Below, piece by piece: positions 11,432-23,274 of a DNA stretch of 64,000 nucleotides (the first letter of the stretch is position 1; the number at the start of each line of letters is the position of its first letter). The notes under the pieces are model-generated. The model ran no database searches, was not told where the DNA came from, and saw only the letters and a list, made by a program, of their open reading frames with translations. Source of the DNA: Lycium barbarum (taxonomy: Eukaryota; Streptophyta; Magnoliopsida; Solanales; Solanaceae); assembly GCF_019175385.1 (NCBI RefSeq), contig NC_083343.1:49126457-49190456 (forward strand), read 5' to 3'. A program made the position numbers and the translations under genes.

Positions 11432-12670
11432 CTATCGCCTCTGACGCAGATTCAACTCCTTTTGCTTGAAAATGTATTGAAGACTCTTGTGATCTGTATA
11501 GATATCAATATGTACACCATACAAATAATGCCTCCATATTTTTAAAGCATGAATAACTGCGGCCAATTCAAGATCATGGGTTGGATAATTCAGTTCATGT
11601 TTCCGCAACTGTCTCGAGGCATATGCAATAACCTTGCCATGCTGCATTAATACGCATCCTAGTCCCACACCAGAAGCGTCGCAATATATAACATAGCCTT
11701 CTGACCCTTCTGGAAGTGTTAGCACTGGTGCTGAAGTCAATCTGTCTTTCAACTCCTGAAAACTACGCTCACACGCATAGTTCCATTGGAATTTAGCAGA
11801 TTTCTGAGTTAACTTCGTCAGTGGGGCTGAAATAGAAGAAAAGCCCTCTACAAATCTTCTGTAATAACCTGCCAAACCCAGGAAACTACAAACTTCTGTG
11901 GGTGTCATAGGCCTTGGCCAAGTCTTCACAGCTTCAATTTTCTGAGTGTCGACTCGGATACCATCATCGGAAATAACGTGGCCTAGGAATGTTACAGAAT
12001 TCAGCCAAAACTCACACTTTGAGAACTTTGCATATAATTCCCGAGCTCGGAGAACACCAAGGACAATTCTTAGATGATCTGCATGTTCTGACTCCGTGCG
12101 AGAGTATACCAAAATATCAGCGATAAATACTATGACGAAGAGATCCAAGAATGGTCTGAACACATTATTCATTAAATTCACAAACACCGCCGGGGCATTC
12201 GTCAACCCAAAAGACATTACTCGGAACTCGTAGTGACCATATCTTGTCCTGAAGGCAGTCTTGGGAATATCCGCTTCTCTAAGTCTCACCTGATGATAAC
12301 CAGACCTCAAATCTATCTTGGAAAACCATTTAGCGCCCTGCAATTGATCAAAAAAATCATCAATTCTGGGGAGGGGATACTTGTTCTTTATCGTTACCCT
12401 ATTCAGTTGTCGGTAATCAATGCACATCCGCAGGGATCCATCCTTCTTCCTCATGAACAAGATTGGTGCTCCCCACGGTGATGAGCTGGGCCTTATAAAT
12501 CCCTTCTCAAGCAAATCTTTTAACTGTGCTTTTAGTTCCTTTAATCCTGCCAGAGCTATTCGATAAGGAGGAATGGAAATAGGCTCAGTGTCCGGTAACA
12601 CATCAATAGTGAAATCAATTTCCCTCTCGGGAGGAAGACCTGGAAGTTCGTACGGAAATACATCGGGGAA
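11432..12670 (-). pseudogene. pol: Element A reverse transcriptase and RNase H, RT active site mutated
   Basis: The reading frame covers the RT fingers and palm ([42 protein letters not shown]) and RNase H ([32 protein letters not shown]). In the sister elements the active-site motif is FIDDILVYS; here the first Asp of the pair is Ala (FIADILVYS), which should abolish catalysis. It is bounded by TAA at 12671-12673, where the sister copies have Glu, and by TAG at its end in place of Trp. The product would copy retrotransposon RNA into DNA if intact. Confidence 0.9.
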
Positions 12671-14521
12671 TTAATTCACTACCGGAACAAATTGGAAAGC
12701 TGGCGACCCTGCCTCAGTGTCATGGACCCGAACTAGATGATAAATATAGCCTTTAGCTATCATTTTGCTTGGCTTAAGGTAGGAAATAAACCTACCCTTT
12801 GGGGTTTCCGTATTACCCTTCCATTCAAGTACGGGCTCTTCCGAAAATTGGAACCAAACCATTTTCGTCCGACAATCAACATTAGCATAGCACGAAGCCA
12901 ACCAATCCATACCCATGATTACATCGAAATCTACCATTTCCAACTCGACCAGATTGGCTTTGGTTTGACGATCACATATCACGATAACATAGTCCTTGTA
13001 CACTTTCCTTGCTACTACCGGATCACCAACCGGAGTGAACACTTCAAAAGGTTTGATGGGCTCGGGTTTCACTCCAATACAATCGTCAACACATGGAGTA
13101 ACATAAGAGAAAGTAGAGCCCGGATCAATCAAAGTATATGCATCACGGGAAAATATAGTCAATGTACCTGTGACAACATCTGGGGAAGACTCAAGATCCT
13201 GTCGCCCAGCTAAAGCATATACGCGGGGCTGAATGGCACCTGAAGTAGATGCTCCCCCTCTGCCTCTGCCTCTACCTACGGTGGTCTGAGAAGTTTGTGC
13301 TGTCGGGCGTACTGAGGAAGACCCAACTGCTGATCCCGTAGGCTGGGTCCCGACTCTACCTCCCGCTGAAGGGCAATCTCTCATCATGTGGCCAACTTGC
13401 CCGTAGGCATAACATGCATCTGAATCCTGACGGCACTGCTCGGAATGCAATCTACCGCACTGACTGCACCGCGGCACTGGAGGTCTCCGCTGACTAAAAT
13501 CTCCCATGAACTGAGAATCTGAGGCCCTCGAACTCTGGCCCTGTCCTGACTGAAAGGAACGATCAGCCCTCTTGTCTGAGAATTTGGAAGGCGCGCTGGT
13601 CGCTGACTGACCTGAGTGCCTCGAATACATCTGCCTCGATCCCCCTCTATATTCACTACTCGCTCCCACAGATCTAGCCCTCTTACCTTGCCTTCTGTAA
13701 TTATCACGATCACTTCTTTGCTGCTGCTGTCGCTCCTCAAGATTTTGAGCATGTGCCTGTATTCAGGAAATATGCATCCCGTCTTGCAAGGAGGCCGTCA
13801 GGCAATCTCTAAACAAATGTGACCCCAAACCACTCACGAACCTGTGTACACGATCGCCCATGTCGGTCACCATAGCCGGGGCATACCTGGCCAGAGAATT
13901 AAACTGCATACTATACTCCCGAGCACTAATACTTCCTTGCTTCAGATTTAAAAACCTGTCTGTTCTAGCTCGGCGGACCTCGGGCGGTAAATAATGATGA
14001 ATAAAGGCATCCACGAATTCCTGCCGAACCGGAGGAGGTGCATTCTCTCCTCTTGAGGCCATCCAATTGTTGTACCATAATACCGCCACATCGCAGAGTC
14101 TATAAGAGGCCAGCTCTACCGACTCGGTCTCAGAAGCATGCATAAGTTTCAACGTCCTCAGCATCTCATCAATAAAGCCTTGCGGGTCCTCATTCGGCTT
14201 CTACTCGAAAAATTCCGGAGGGTTCTAAGTCAGAAAATCACGGTCTCTCGTACTGGCTGAACGATCACTCGGGCCCGCACTCTGCCGCTGTGCCTGGGCG
14301 GCAACCAATTGCGTCAACAAATGAATAGCTTCGGTCACTTGTTGGCCCGAAGTAACAGGTGGAGGAATTGGGACTGAGGCTCCCCATTGCTCTTCCACCT
14401 GGGGCGAGGCCTCATTTTGTGATTCGACCTCCTGTACATTCAGCGGAGGCTCTGTTTCTACTCGCCTTTTTGTCGTAGCTTTGCCCTTCTGGGCGGCGGT
14501 AGCTTTTCCTTTTGGCGGCAT
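12671..14521 (-). pseudogene. gag-pro: Element A gag and protease, broken
   Basis: The start is ATG at 14521 (MPPKGKATAAQKGKA), a basic N-terminus. The retrotransposon gag domain follows at 14164-13763 (GFIDEM before it; ELASYRLCDVAVLW, EFVDAFIHHYLPPEVRR, SAREYSMQFNSLARYAP). There are stops between 14225 and 14170 and a CGA-to-TGA type stop at 13763. Then come a Gln/Arg/Ser-rich linker, a zinc knuckle near 13420-13378 and the protease ([33 protein letters not shown]). The zinc knuckle reads CYAYGQVGHMMRDC: the second Cys is Tyr, so metal binding is probably lost. Gag would package the RNA and the protease would cut the polyprotein. Confidence 0.85.
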
Positions 14522-14710
14522 ATTCTGAAATCATAACACACTTTTAGGAGGGATATAATCTTAGACATGGCTCTATCGCACGATATCATAAGAAGAAAGA
14601 TGGTCATTTTCCTAAATGCCCTGTAGCCTCTTGTTTATTAGTGTGGCGTGCTACACACCATAAACAAGACTCTACTAGACACTGCTCATAGACACTTCCT
14701 AGGACGAACT

Positions 14711-14722
14711 GCTCTGATACCA
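14711..14722 (-). other. Element A primer-binding site
   Basis: On the minus strand TGGTATCAGAGC begins five bases after the LTR end. It is the standard site for initiator methionine tRNA in plant gypsy elements. Confidence 0.92.
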
Positions 14723-14906
14723 CTTCTGTCACGACCCAACTAGGGGCCGTGACGGGTACCCGGAGCTAGCTACCGAGCACCGCTCACTTTACTACTCATC
14801 TTACTCATCTAATACACTTTTGCAATTTTTATTCATTGAAGTGTAAGAAAGCATATATTTTATAGAAACATAAATGCCTTATACTTATTTGCCTTTCAGC
14901 TATCAA

Positions 14907-14908
<2 letters not shown>

Positions 14909-14950
<42 letters not shown>
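14909..14950. repeat. (AT)n microsatellite
   Basis: About 20 uninterrupted AT units inside the LTR of element A. Confidence 0.95.
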
Positions 14951-14953
<3 letters not shown>

Positions 14954-15914
14954 ACAACATCATGTGACACCATCTAACCCACACTGCCTATCTACGAGCC
15001 TTTACTGACACACCATATACATAGACGGAACAAGACTCCGTCATGCCCAAACAAAATACACATATGTACCAAAAGAATAACCATAAGCACCTCCGAACAA
15101 CGGAGTGCTCTCTATCAGCTGACAGCTACTGAGGATCTGGGCCAAGCTCACCTCCCTGCCTACCTGTGGGCATGAACACAGTGTCCAAAGAAAACGGACG
15201 TCAGTACGAATATTGTACTGAGTATGAGAGGCATAAACAATGAAGAAAGACATCAATAATATAATGAGAACATCGATATGAAACATCTGGATCTGAATAA
15301 CAATCATATGGAAAGTAATACATGCTTTCTTACTCATACTCATCATCATATCATGTATGCATAATTTACAAGCTGCCCGTCCATATCGGAACGGTGTGAT
15401 AATCAATAACATTAGCCCGCGTCCAGGCCTCCCGCGTCCGGGGTACCATCTCATGCCGCCCACTAGTGGTGCCTGCCCATGCCAAAAGGTCATGGTGTAT
15501 CGGTATAGCTGCCCGCCTTGGCGGTGACTGCCCGGCCAACTAGGCCCGGTGTGATGCAATCATGTCATGCTCATCATAAAATGCTTACTATCATATACTT
15601 ATCAAAACATGCTTATCTTATCATAGTACATGCATGGAGCTCAAGATCATTTCTACTCTATCGGGGTGACATAAGGTCGTGATCCCCCGATATCATTATG
15701 GAGCAATTATTGACATTCTGCCTCACCTTGAAGGAACTAGTACATAAGGTGAGTGTAGGCAACAAATAACCTCATTATCAATATAGCATCATCACATCGT
15801 ATCTCCTATCTTATATAGACATTTATGAATGTAGGCTCTTAACTTTTCGGAAAATGGAAACTCATGAAGAGGATAAAGAGTTTACGCTATAGGATTCATG
15901 CCATTAGAAGGAAA

Positions 15915-15919
15915 GGACT
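15915..15919. repeat. Target-site duplication GGACT, left copy
   Basis: GGACT at 15915-15919 and 19390-19394 directly flank the nested LTR. Joining them restores AAAGGACTAGCCTCACA, as found uninterrupted at 30009 and 30818. Confidence 0.95.
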
Positions 15920-18900
15920 TGTTATATCCCGTATTTTTGAACGTCGGATTATTTGTAAGCTGAGGTGGGGCCCACACATCAAGATTTTTTTTTTTGGAAC
16001 ATGTGACAAGCTATATGAATCACATATGTAAAGTTAAACACAACTCATGAAGGACCCTTGGGCCAAATCAAAGTGGAAGCCCTCCGAACGAATATTTTTA
16101 AGAAAACGTTTCCGGGTGACCTGACTTGGAGGGGCAAAAACGGTATTATAAGTTTGGAATTTGGAAAAATACCAAGAGATAGAAGTTATAGATAATTGAA
16201 TTAGGTTTCCAACCATAGGTTGTGGGTTCCTAGGTAACGTTGGTACAAGGAGATACGGACGTTTTAAGGTCGAAAGGTCAGTGGGCTAGGCCCAACTCGG
16301 GTCCACCCGAATTGGCCCAAAAAAATGAAAAGAAAAAACATTTAGGCCCAAGTTTGAAGGGAGGCCGGCCAAGCCTTGGCCCAAACCCACAATATGAAAT
16401 TGTCATGTGACAATTATATTAAAAAGGGGTCTTTATCCTTTTGAAGCTTCAAGAAAAATTAGATAAGGAGAAGACAAAAGATGAAGAGCAAGAGAAAGGG
16501 GCCATTTCGGCCAAGACCATGGAAATTAGGTGCTTTAAATTTTGTTCCAAAAATTATTTTCTTGTAGTATTTCCACTAATTCAAGGGTCCTCTACAACAT
16601 AGTATAATTGTTTCGGAAGATAAGTCATCCGTTTCATTGTTTCCGCACTTTGGCCAAGTGAGGAATTTGAAGAGAAAGGGTAAGATTTAATTCCTTTTTA
16701 TGTGTTATGAAGGTTTGGTTTATGTTGTGGGAAGTAGAAAGGGTTAAAATTCATGAAAATATGGAAGTTGCATGAATATATATATATGTATGAATGTAGC
16801 CGTGTACATGTGTGGTTGTGTAGTCAAAGATGAGTTAATTTTATGTTGTATTCTAGTTGTGGTTATGGTGAAATTCATATTGGAAATGAAAGTTGATTGA
16901 ATTTGGTTGAAGTTGGAATTATATGTATTGGCCGAGTGGTATATTGAAATTGGAATGGGAATGAATTAATTTTGTTTAATATGTTAGTTGTGTTGTGGTG
17001 ATCCTTGCAATGTAAATGAAGGTAAAATGATATAAGTTTGCATTGTAATGGAATGTAGAAGTTTGTGTCATTTTAGTATGATTTTATGACATTATGGAAA
17101 TGAAGTTGTTAAGGTGCAAATAATGATGATTGTTGATGTAATAGGAAGATGGAAACATGTTATGAATAAGCATGTTAAAGATTAGAAGTTTTGGATGAAT
17201 TATGACTTTGGTGGAGAGTTTGTATATTTTGTATATCTTGTGAATATTTTGTGGAAATGATATGAAATGCTTCCAAATTATATTGTGATGATCTAGATTA
17301 ATGATGAATGTGAAACCATCGAGCTTGGTTTGGAAATTTGAAGTTGAAATGGAAGATATTGCACTATGTTGGAAAGGGAACTAGCTGTGCCATATTGAGT
17401 GTTTTATAGTGATTGTTGTTGTTGGGTTGTTGTTGATTGTTTTGGCCGAGTTGAATTCTCGGGGACGCTATATGTATAGGGGAGATGCTGCCCAAATTTC
17501 TGTAGAAAAGTGTTAACTTTAGATTTAAGCCTAAAGCCTTATGGTTAACATTTGGTAAATGTGACCATTTGCAGATTTTGGACGAAACGGGAAGTGAACT
17601 TGGAAAGGCGTAAAGTGCGTAAAAGGTATGTAAAGCCACCCCGATTCTTCTTTTGGCATGTCCTAGATGTACTAGGATCGGATTCACGCCTCGGAGCATA
17701 TTCTGCTCATCGGAATCCGCATCTGAAATTGTCACATTTTCGTTCAATAGAATTAAACCCTTTTAGTATGCTTTAATGAAAAATTATGCAAAATTTCTCC
17801 AAATCACTTAGGAAGTTATGGAATGCCCTAGGACCTCTGTAGGTGACCCCATAAGCTTAATACACGTAATTTGAGCCCGCCGCTTTGGTTGTCCCGAGGT
17901 GGGCCCGCTATTTCCGATTTTACCCTTATGGTCCTTTGTAACTTGATGTCAAGAAATTTTTAAGGAAACGTCTTATCTACTTTTCCAACTACTAATGATG
18001 CTTATTCGGGGTACTATATTGAGTCTCTGTAAAGGTACGATATTTTGTATTGCATTTAGTTCCACTATTCCCGCTTTGCTCTCTTATTGTACTATTGCCT
18101 TATTTTCGAACAATATAAAATGAAACGTTTTAACTATCCTTTTAACTACTAAGGAAAATTGTTTTAATGATTCCCTCGAGTCTGGTAAACTATTTTGGAA
18201 TATGAGAATCACCCCAGAAGGATTATTCTTCCGTAACTCATTATGACATACGACATACACCTACTATGATTCTGTCCGACTTCATTGATTGGATTTGTCA
18301 TTTCGATATGCCTCATTGAGTCTCTGGAAATCTGTGATATTTTTTTTGTTGCATTTAGTCTCTCACTACTCCATTCGTGGATGCCCCAATGTTTCCCACA
18401 CTGAGCCCGGGCCAGGATATGTTGTCAAGCGTATTCCAATGCATTGTTCGCCGTGCCTCGATGTGAGGGGGCAGGTATATATGTACATGGGTTTTGGAGT
18501 ATGATGTACCATGTACACACATTCTGATATGATATGATCTGATATGGCCATCTGATATGATATGTTATGTTACGGGGTTATCCCCTACTCAGTTCCTTAT
18601 GTATGGTGGCACCAGCGTCGGGGGGTGGCCACGTTCTGTTTCGCCGAGCCCTTGGCAGGGGCCGGACATGATATGGTATATGTTTCTGAACACACTCCTC
18701 ATGTTTTGAAAATATGCATTTGATACTTCGGATGTCACACTCACTTCTCTGTAAGTTCTGTTTCGGTTATGATCTTGTTCCGTATTGGGACCAGGTACGA
18801 CATATGTTTTCAACAAATACTATTTATACTTTATGATCAGCATTTTGCTAATCTGTACATTTTGTCCATTTTCTGTACCTTCTACTTTGATTATGACTTT

Positions 18901-19389
18901 GTTTACTACGTTCCGTGCTTTACATACTCAGTACATATTTCGTACTGACCCCCTTTCTTCGGGGGCTGCGTTTTCATGCCGCGCAGGTACAGAAGACAGA
19001 TTTGCTGATCGCCTGCCTAGGACATCTATTCTGCTATATTGGGAGCGCTCTTTTGTTCAGAGCCTGTATATTGGTACAGTCTGCCGCTATATTATATATA
19101 TGTATGCGATTCAGGGGTATGACGGGGCCCTGTCCCGTCTTATGATTTTGTTATGATCTGTAGAGGTCTGTAGACATACTTGTGTGGGTTCTGTATATGT
19201 TTGGGTATGATATGATCTGTGACAGCCTCATCGGCTTCCATGTACGGTGTCGGTTCATTTATGGTTATTATTAACGCCAAGCGACTTCTATATTTGAAAA
19301 TATTCTGTCGTTTGCTAATTTGGGTTATTGGGTACGTTTGAGTGTCCAGCACGGACACTAGTCGCGGCCTACGGAGTTCGGTCGTGACA
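15920..19389 (+). mobile_element. Nested solo LTR of a long-LTR gypsy family, 3470 bp
   Basis: It begins TGTTATATCCCG and ends GGTCGTGACA, with perfect 5-bp target duplications. It has no primer-binding site, polypurine tract or pol fragment, and no second repeat was seen inside, so it is best read as a solo LTR left by recombination between two LTRs. The stem-loop block CAGTAC..GTACTG + CCCCC..GGGGG lies at 18929-18965. A donor-like GG|GTAAGA lies at 16680 and an acceptor-like CCGCGCAG ends at 18986. The short frames within show no homology. Confidence 0.85.
18929..18965 (+). promoter_or_regulatory. Double stem-loop, CCCCC/GGGGG version
   Basis: CAGTAC (18929-18934) pairs with GTACTG (18942-18947), and CCCCC (18949-18953) pairs with GGGGG (18961-18965). 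In A-type LTRs the second stem is ACGTCC/GGACGT at the same place, so both sides changed together. Confidence 0.6.
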
Positions 19390-20664
19390 GGACTAGCCTC
19401 ACATACCTTGGTCGTTCAACTAAGCTATCACTCACTTGTTCTCCTTCAATATCACGTCGTTACCTTCATGAGAGAATTCGAATTAACATTAGTTAATTGA
19501 CTACAAGAACGCATCGTTAATTCTAGGAAAAATTTGGCAGCACTTCCTTTGTTTATACTACTTTTCTCATGTTCTATATCAACTCCAACATTCACAATAC
19601 TACTCACCATATCACAATCAACAATCATCATTTATCCATATTTAGCAAAATCCACCATTTTCCTCCAATTTTCCCCATATTTCTACTTATAGCTCATCTT
19701 TGTGTTTTCACGCATTTAATGATTGTTTCATGATATACACATCATTATAACGTATTCGTAATCACAACTCTTCAACTTTCATAATTCAACTCCACGATCA
19801 TTCAATTATGTCACTATTCACTCAATAATGACCCACTTTCTATGTTCTTCTACATTTCAAGTATCTAAGCCTTCCAATACCTTAAACAACATGAAATGAT
19901 CATAAAAATTACCTTGGATGTTGGTTGAACAAGCCTTGAGTTGATTTTCTACCTTAGCATCAAAACCCTTCTCCACCTCCTTTGATTTTCTTTGACGAAG
20001 ATGAACCCTACTTAATTTTCATACACTTTATTTCATGGATTATGTGTTGTTGATCTTAGTTTCCCTTGGATTTATCTTGTGGTTGAAGAGTAGGGAAAGT
20101 TCTAGAGGCTTTCTGAGTTGGAAGAGGTGGGAAATGAAATGGGTGAAATAAAAAATGACCCCTTACACTTAATTTAAAAGCTAGCCGAGACCCATTATAT
20201 GGACAAAGATACGGTCTGTACTATTTATACGGACCGTATTTATGGGCGTACAATTTGTCTAGTAGCTGGTACCTTTATTGGCCAATTATACGGCCAGTAT
20301 AAATTATACGGTCCGTAGGTTGGACCGTATAATGCCAGTGGTTCCGGTTTCGTTCTCGTTGTCTCGTTCGATCTCCGATCCTTATGGAACCTTCTTAACA
20401 CTTGTTTAATACTTCAATACCAATCTAAGGGACGTCATTGCATGTCCCTAAGACGCCATTATGCTCTCACCAACTCTTTGCTCATTATTCCCACTCGATA
20501 TACGACTTGCTTTCCTTCACAACTTCCTTTCCTTATCTCGAATGGTTTTGAAATCTCGTTTGGGGTTATCAAACACTATTCCTACTCATCGAAATGTCGT
20601 ATACGCTATGACCTTCGTTGTCCTATTCATAGTACCGGTATGGGGAATCTTCCAAGGTGTAACA

Positions 20665-21257
20665 GATGATTTATATGATGTGATGACATGTATACCATGA
20701 TTATGTAAAATGTGATATATGTAAGTAATACAATTGCCTAGGACATTTGTGCAGGTTATATCTTTGTCTCATGACTCATGATCTTTCTATTATGATTGTT
20801 TATTTCATTCTTGCCTTACATACTCAGTACAATATTCGTACTGACGTCCGTTTTCTGTGGACGTTGTGTTCATGCCCACAGGTAGACAGGGAGGAGATCT
20901 TGCTCAGGATTCTTAAAGGCTGTTAGCTGACTGAAAGCCCTCCATTGTCCCGGAGGTGCCTGTGATGATTCTTTTGTGTACAATTGTAGATGTCATCTCA
21001 TAGAGGCTCGTAGATACTCAATGTGGGTCATATGGTTTCACGGCGTGGTCATTGTGTAAATATATACATATATTATTTTGCCAGCCTAAGGGCTCATGTG
21101 TATAAAAACATTATGTTTCTAAAGGAAAACGGGTTTTCTTATAAATCGAGCATGCATCTGATAAATGATTGTTAAATAAGCCTAAGGATTACTAGTACGA
21201 GCGGTGCTCGGCGGTTAGCCCCGGGTACCCGTCACAGCCCCTAGCCGGGTCGTGACA
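20665..21257 (+). repeat. G2 5' LTR, only the last 593 bp
   Basis: Matches 28246-28841 almost base for base. It ends GGTCGTGACA at 21257. The first ~1.9 kb of the LTR, including its promoter region, is absent and element A lies there instead. G2 therefore has no promoter of its own on this side. Confidence 0.85.
20825..20864 (+). promoter_or_regulatory. Double stem-loop in the G2 5' LTR
   Basis: CAGTAC (20825-20830) with GTACTG (20838-20843), then ACGTCC (20844-20849) with GGACGT (20859-20864). It lies just upstream of the acceptor-like GCCCACAG. Confidence 0.6.
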
Positions 21258-21261
21258 AAAG

Positions 21262-21273
21262 TGGTATCGGAGC
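21262..21273 (+). other. G2 primer-binding site
   Basis: TGGTATCGGAGC four bases after the LTR, one base from the standard initiator Met tRNA site. Confidence 0.9.
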
Positions 21274-21423
21274 AGTTCGGTCCTAGAAAGTGTCTACGAG
21301 CCGTGTCTAGTAGAGTCTTTTTTATGGTGTGTTACGCACCACATCAATAAACAAGAGGCTACAGGGCATTTAGGAAAAGTGACCATCTTTCTTTTCGTGA
21401 TATCGTGCGATAGAGCCATGTGT

Positions 21424-23274
21424 AAGGTCTACAGCCGCCCAGAAGGGCAAGACTACGACAAAGAGGCGGGTAGAAAGAGAGCCTCGGGTGAATATAGAAG
21501 AAAGTGAATCACACAATGAGGCCTTGTCTAATACTTTGTCTACCCCGCCTAATGTGGGAGAGCAAGGAGGAGCCCCAGCTCCAATTCCTCCGTCGGTTGC
21601 TTCGGGTCAACAAATGACCGAGGCCATTTAGCTATTGATACAATTGGTTGCCGCACAGGCACAACAGCAGAATGTGGGTTCAAGCGATCGGGCAGCAAGT
21701 ACAAAGGACCGTGATTTTATGAGTCTAAATCCTCCGGAGTTCTTCGGGTCAAAGCCGGAGGAAGACCCACAAGGTTTCATTGATGAAATGTTGAGGACAT
21801 TGAAGATAGTCCATGCCTCCGAAACTGAATCCGTGGAGGTGGCATCTTATAGACTCCGGGATGTGGCAGTGTTATGGTACAACAACTAGGTATTATCAAG
21901 GAGAGAATGCACCTCCTATGGTTTGGCAAGAGTTCGTAGATGCTTTTATTCGTCACTATTTGCCACCCGAGGTCCGCCGAGTTAGAGCGGACAGATTCTT
22001 AAATTTGAGGCAAGGAAATATGAGTGCCCGGGAGTATAGCATGCAATTTAATTCTTTTGCTAGATATGCTCCGACTATGGTGGCCGACATGGGAGATCGG
22101 GTACATAGATTTGTGAGTGATTTGGGGCTACATTTATTCAGAGATTGTCTGACGGCTTCCTTGCAAGACGAGATGGATATTTCCCGAATACAGGGCCATG
22201 CTCAGAATTTAGAGGGGCGACAACGACAACAAAGGGGTGATCGCGACAGTGATAGAGGACAAAGCAAAAGGGCTAGATCTATGGGCACAGGCAGTGATTA
22301 TAGAGGGGGATAAAGGCAGACTTATTCCCGACATTCAGGCCAGTCAGCGACTAGTGCACCTCTCCGGTTCGCCGATAGGGGATTTGATCGCTCTTTTCCA
22401 TCGATACAGGGTCAGAGCTCGAGAGCTTCGGGTTCTCAGTTTGGGGGTGATTACAGTCAGAGGATACCACCAGTTCCACGATGTAGTCGGTGCCACAAAT
22501 TACACTCAGGGCCATGTCGTCAGGACATTGATGGTTGTTATATTTGTGGGCAGACTGGGCATTTGATGCGAGATTGTCCCTCACGGTATGGTAGAGGTGG
22601 GGTTCAGCCCACAGGCTCAGCAGCAGGTTCCTCATTAGCATGCCCTGTGGGGCAGACTCCCCAGATGACAGCAGGCTGAGATAGAGGTCGAGGGGCAGCA
22701 TCTACTTCAGGTGCCACTCAACCCCGTGTATATGCTTTAGCCGGATGGCAGGATCTCGAGTCCTCTCCGGATGTGGTTACAGGTATATTGTATGTATTCT
22801 CCTGTGATGTGTATGCGTTGATAGATCCGGGTTCTACATTCTCTTATATTACTCCATAAGTTGCTGGTTGTATTGGGGTGAAACCCGAGTCAATTAAACG
22901 CTTTGAGGTGCTTACTCCGGTTGGTGATCCCGTGATAGCAAGACAAGTGTACAAAAATTGTGTCACTGTGATATGTGATCGACAGACCAAGGCTGATTTG
23001 ATTGAGCTGGAAATGGTAGATTTCGATGTAATCATGGGTATGGATTGGTTGGCTTCTTGTTATGCAAATGTTGATTGCCGCACAAAAGTGGTTCAATTTC
23101 AATTTCTGGGAGATCCCGTGCTTGAATGGAAAGGTAATGCAGCATCGCCAAAGGGTAGGTTTATTTCCTACCTCAAGGCAATGAAGATGATAGCCAAGGG
23201 TTATATCTATCACCTAGTTCGGGTTTATGACACTGAGGCAAAGCCGCCAACTTTCCAGTCAGTTCCGGTAGTGA
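21424..23274 (+). pseudogene. gag-pro: G2 gag and protease, broken
   Basis: The gag ATG and first codons are replaced by unrelated bases; homology to the gag of A and G1 starts near 21435 (AQKG-like, basic). The gag domain is visible at 21690-22190 (GFIDEMLRTLK, FVDAFIRHYLPPEVRR, SAREYSMQFNSFARYAP). In-frame stops occur near 21630 and 21888 (Trp to TAG) and at 22312. The zinc knuckle CYICGQTGHLMRDC at about 22536-22580 is intact. The protease ([24 protein letters not shown]) has a TAA at 22857-22859. Confidence 0.85.

Larger units (their letters stand above)
14727..20664 (-). repeat. Element A, 5' LTR, split by a nested LTR
   Basis: From TGTCACGACCC (14727) to GGTGTAACA (20664). Taking out 15920-19389 and one copy of the 5-bp target repeat leaves about 2463 bp. 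It carries an acceptor-like CATGCCCACAG (rc of 15164-15174), the stem-loop block (about 15178-15225), a donor-like site at 19912 weakened to GTAATT, and a palindrome cluster at about 20190-20335. It abuts the truncated LTR of G2 at 20665. Confidence 0.85.

Noticed and set aside
15041..15559. 172-codon minus-strand frame in an LTR
   Set aside because: It lies wholly within the LTR, contains the stem-loop block and has no homologue in the other LTR copies, where the frame is broken.
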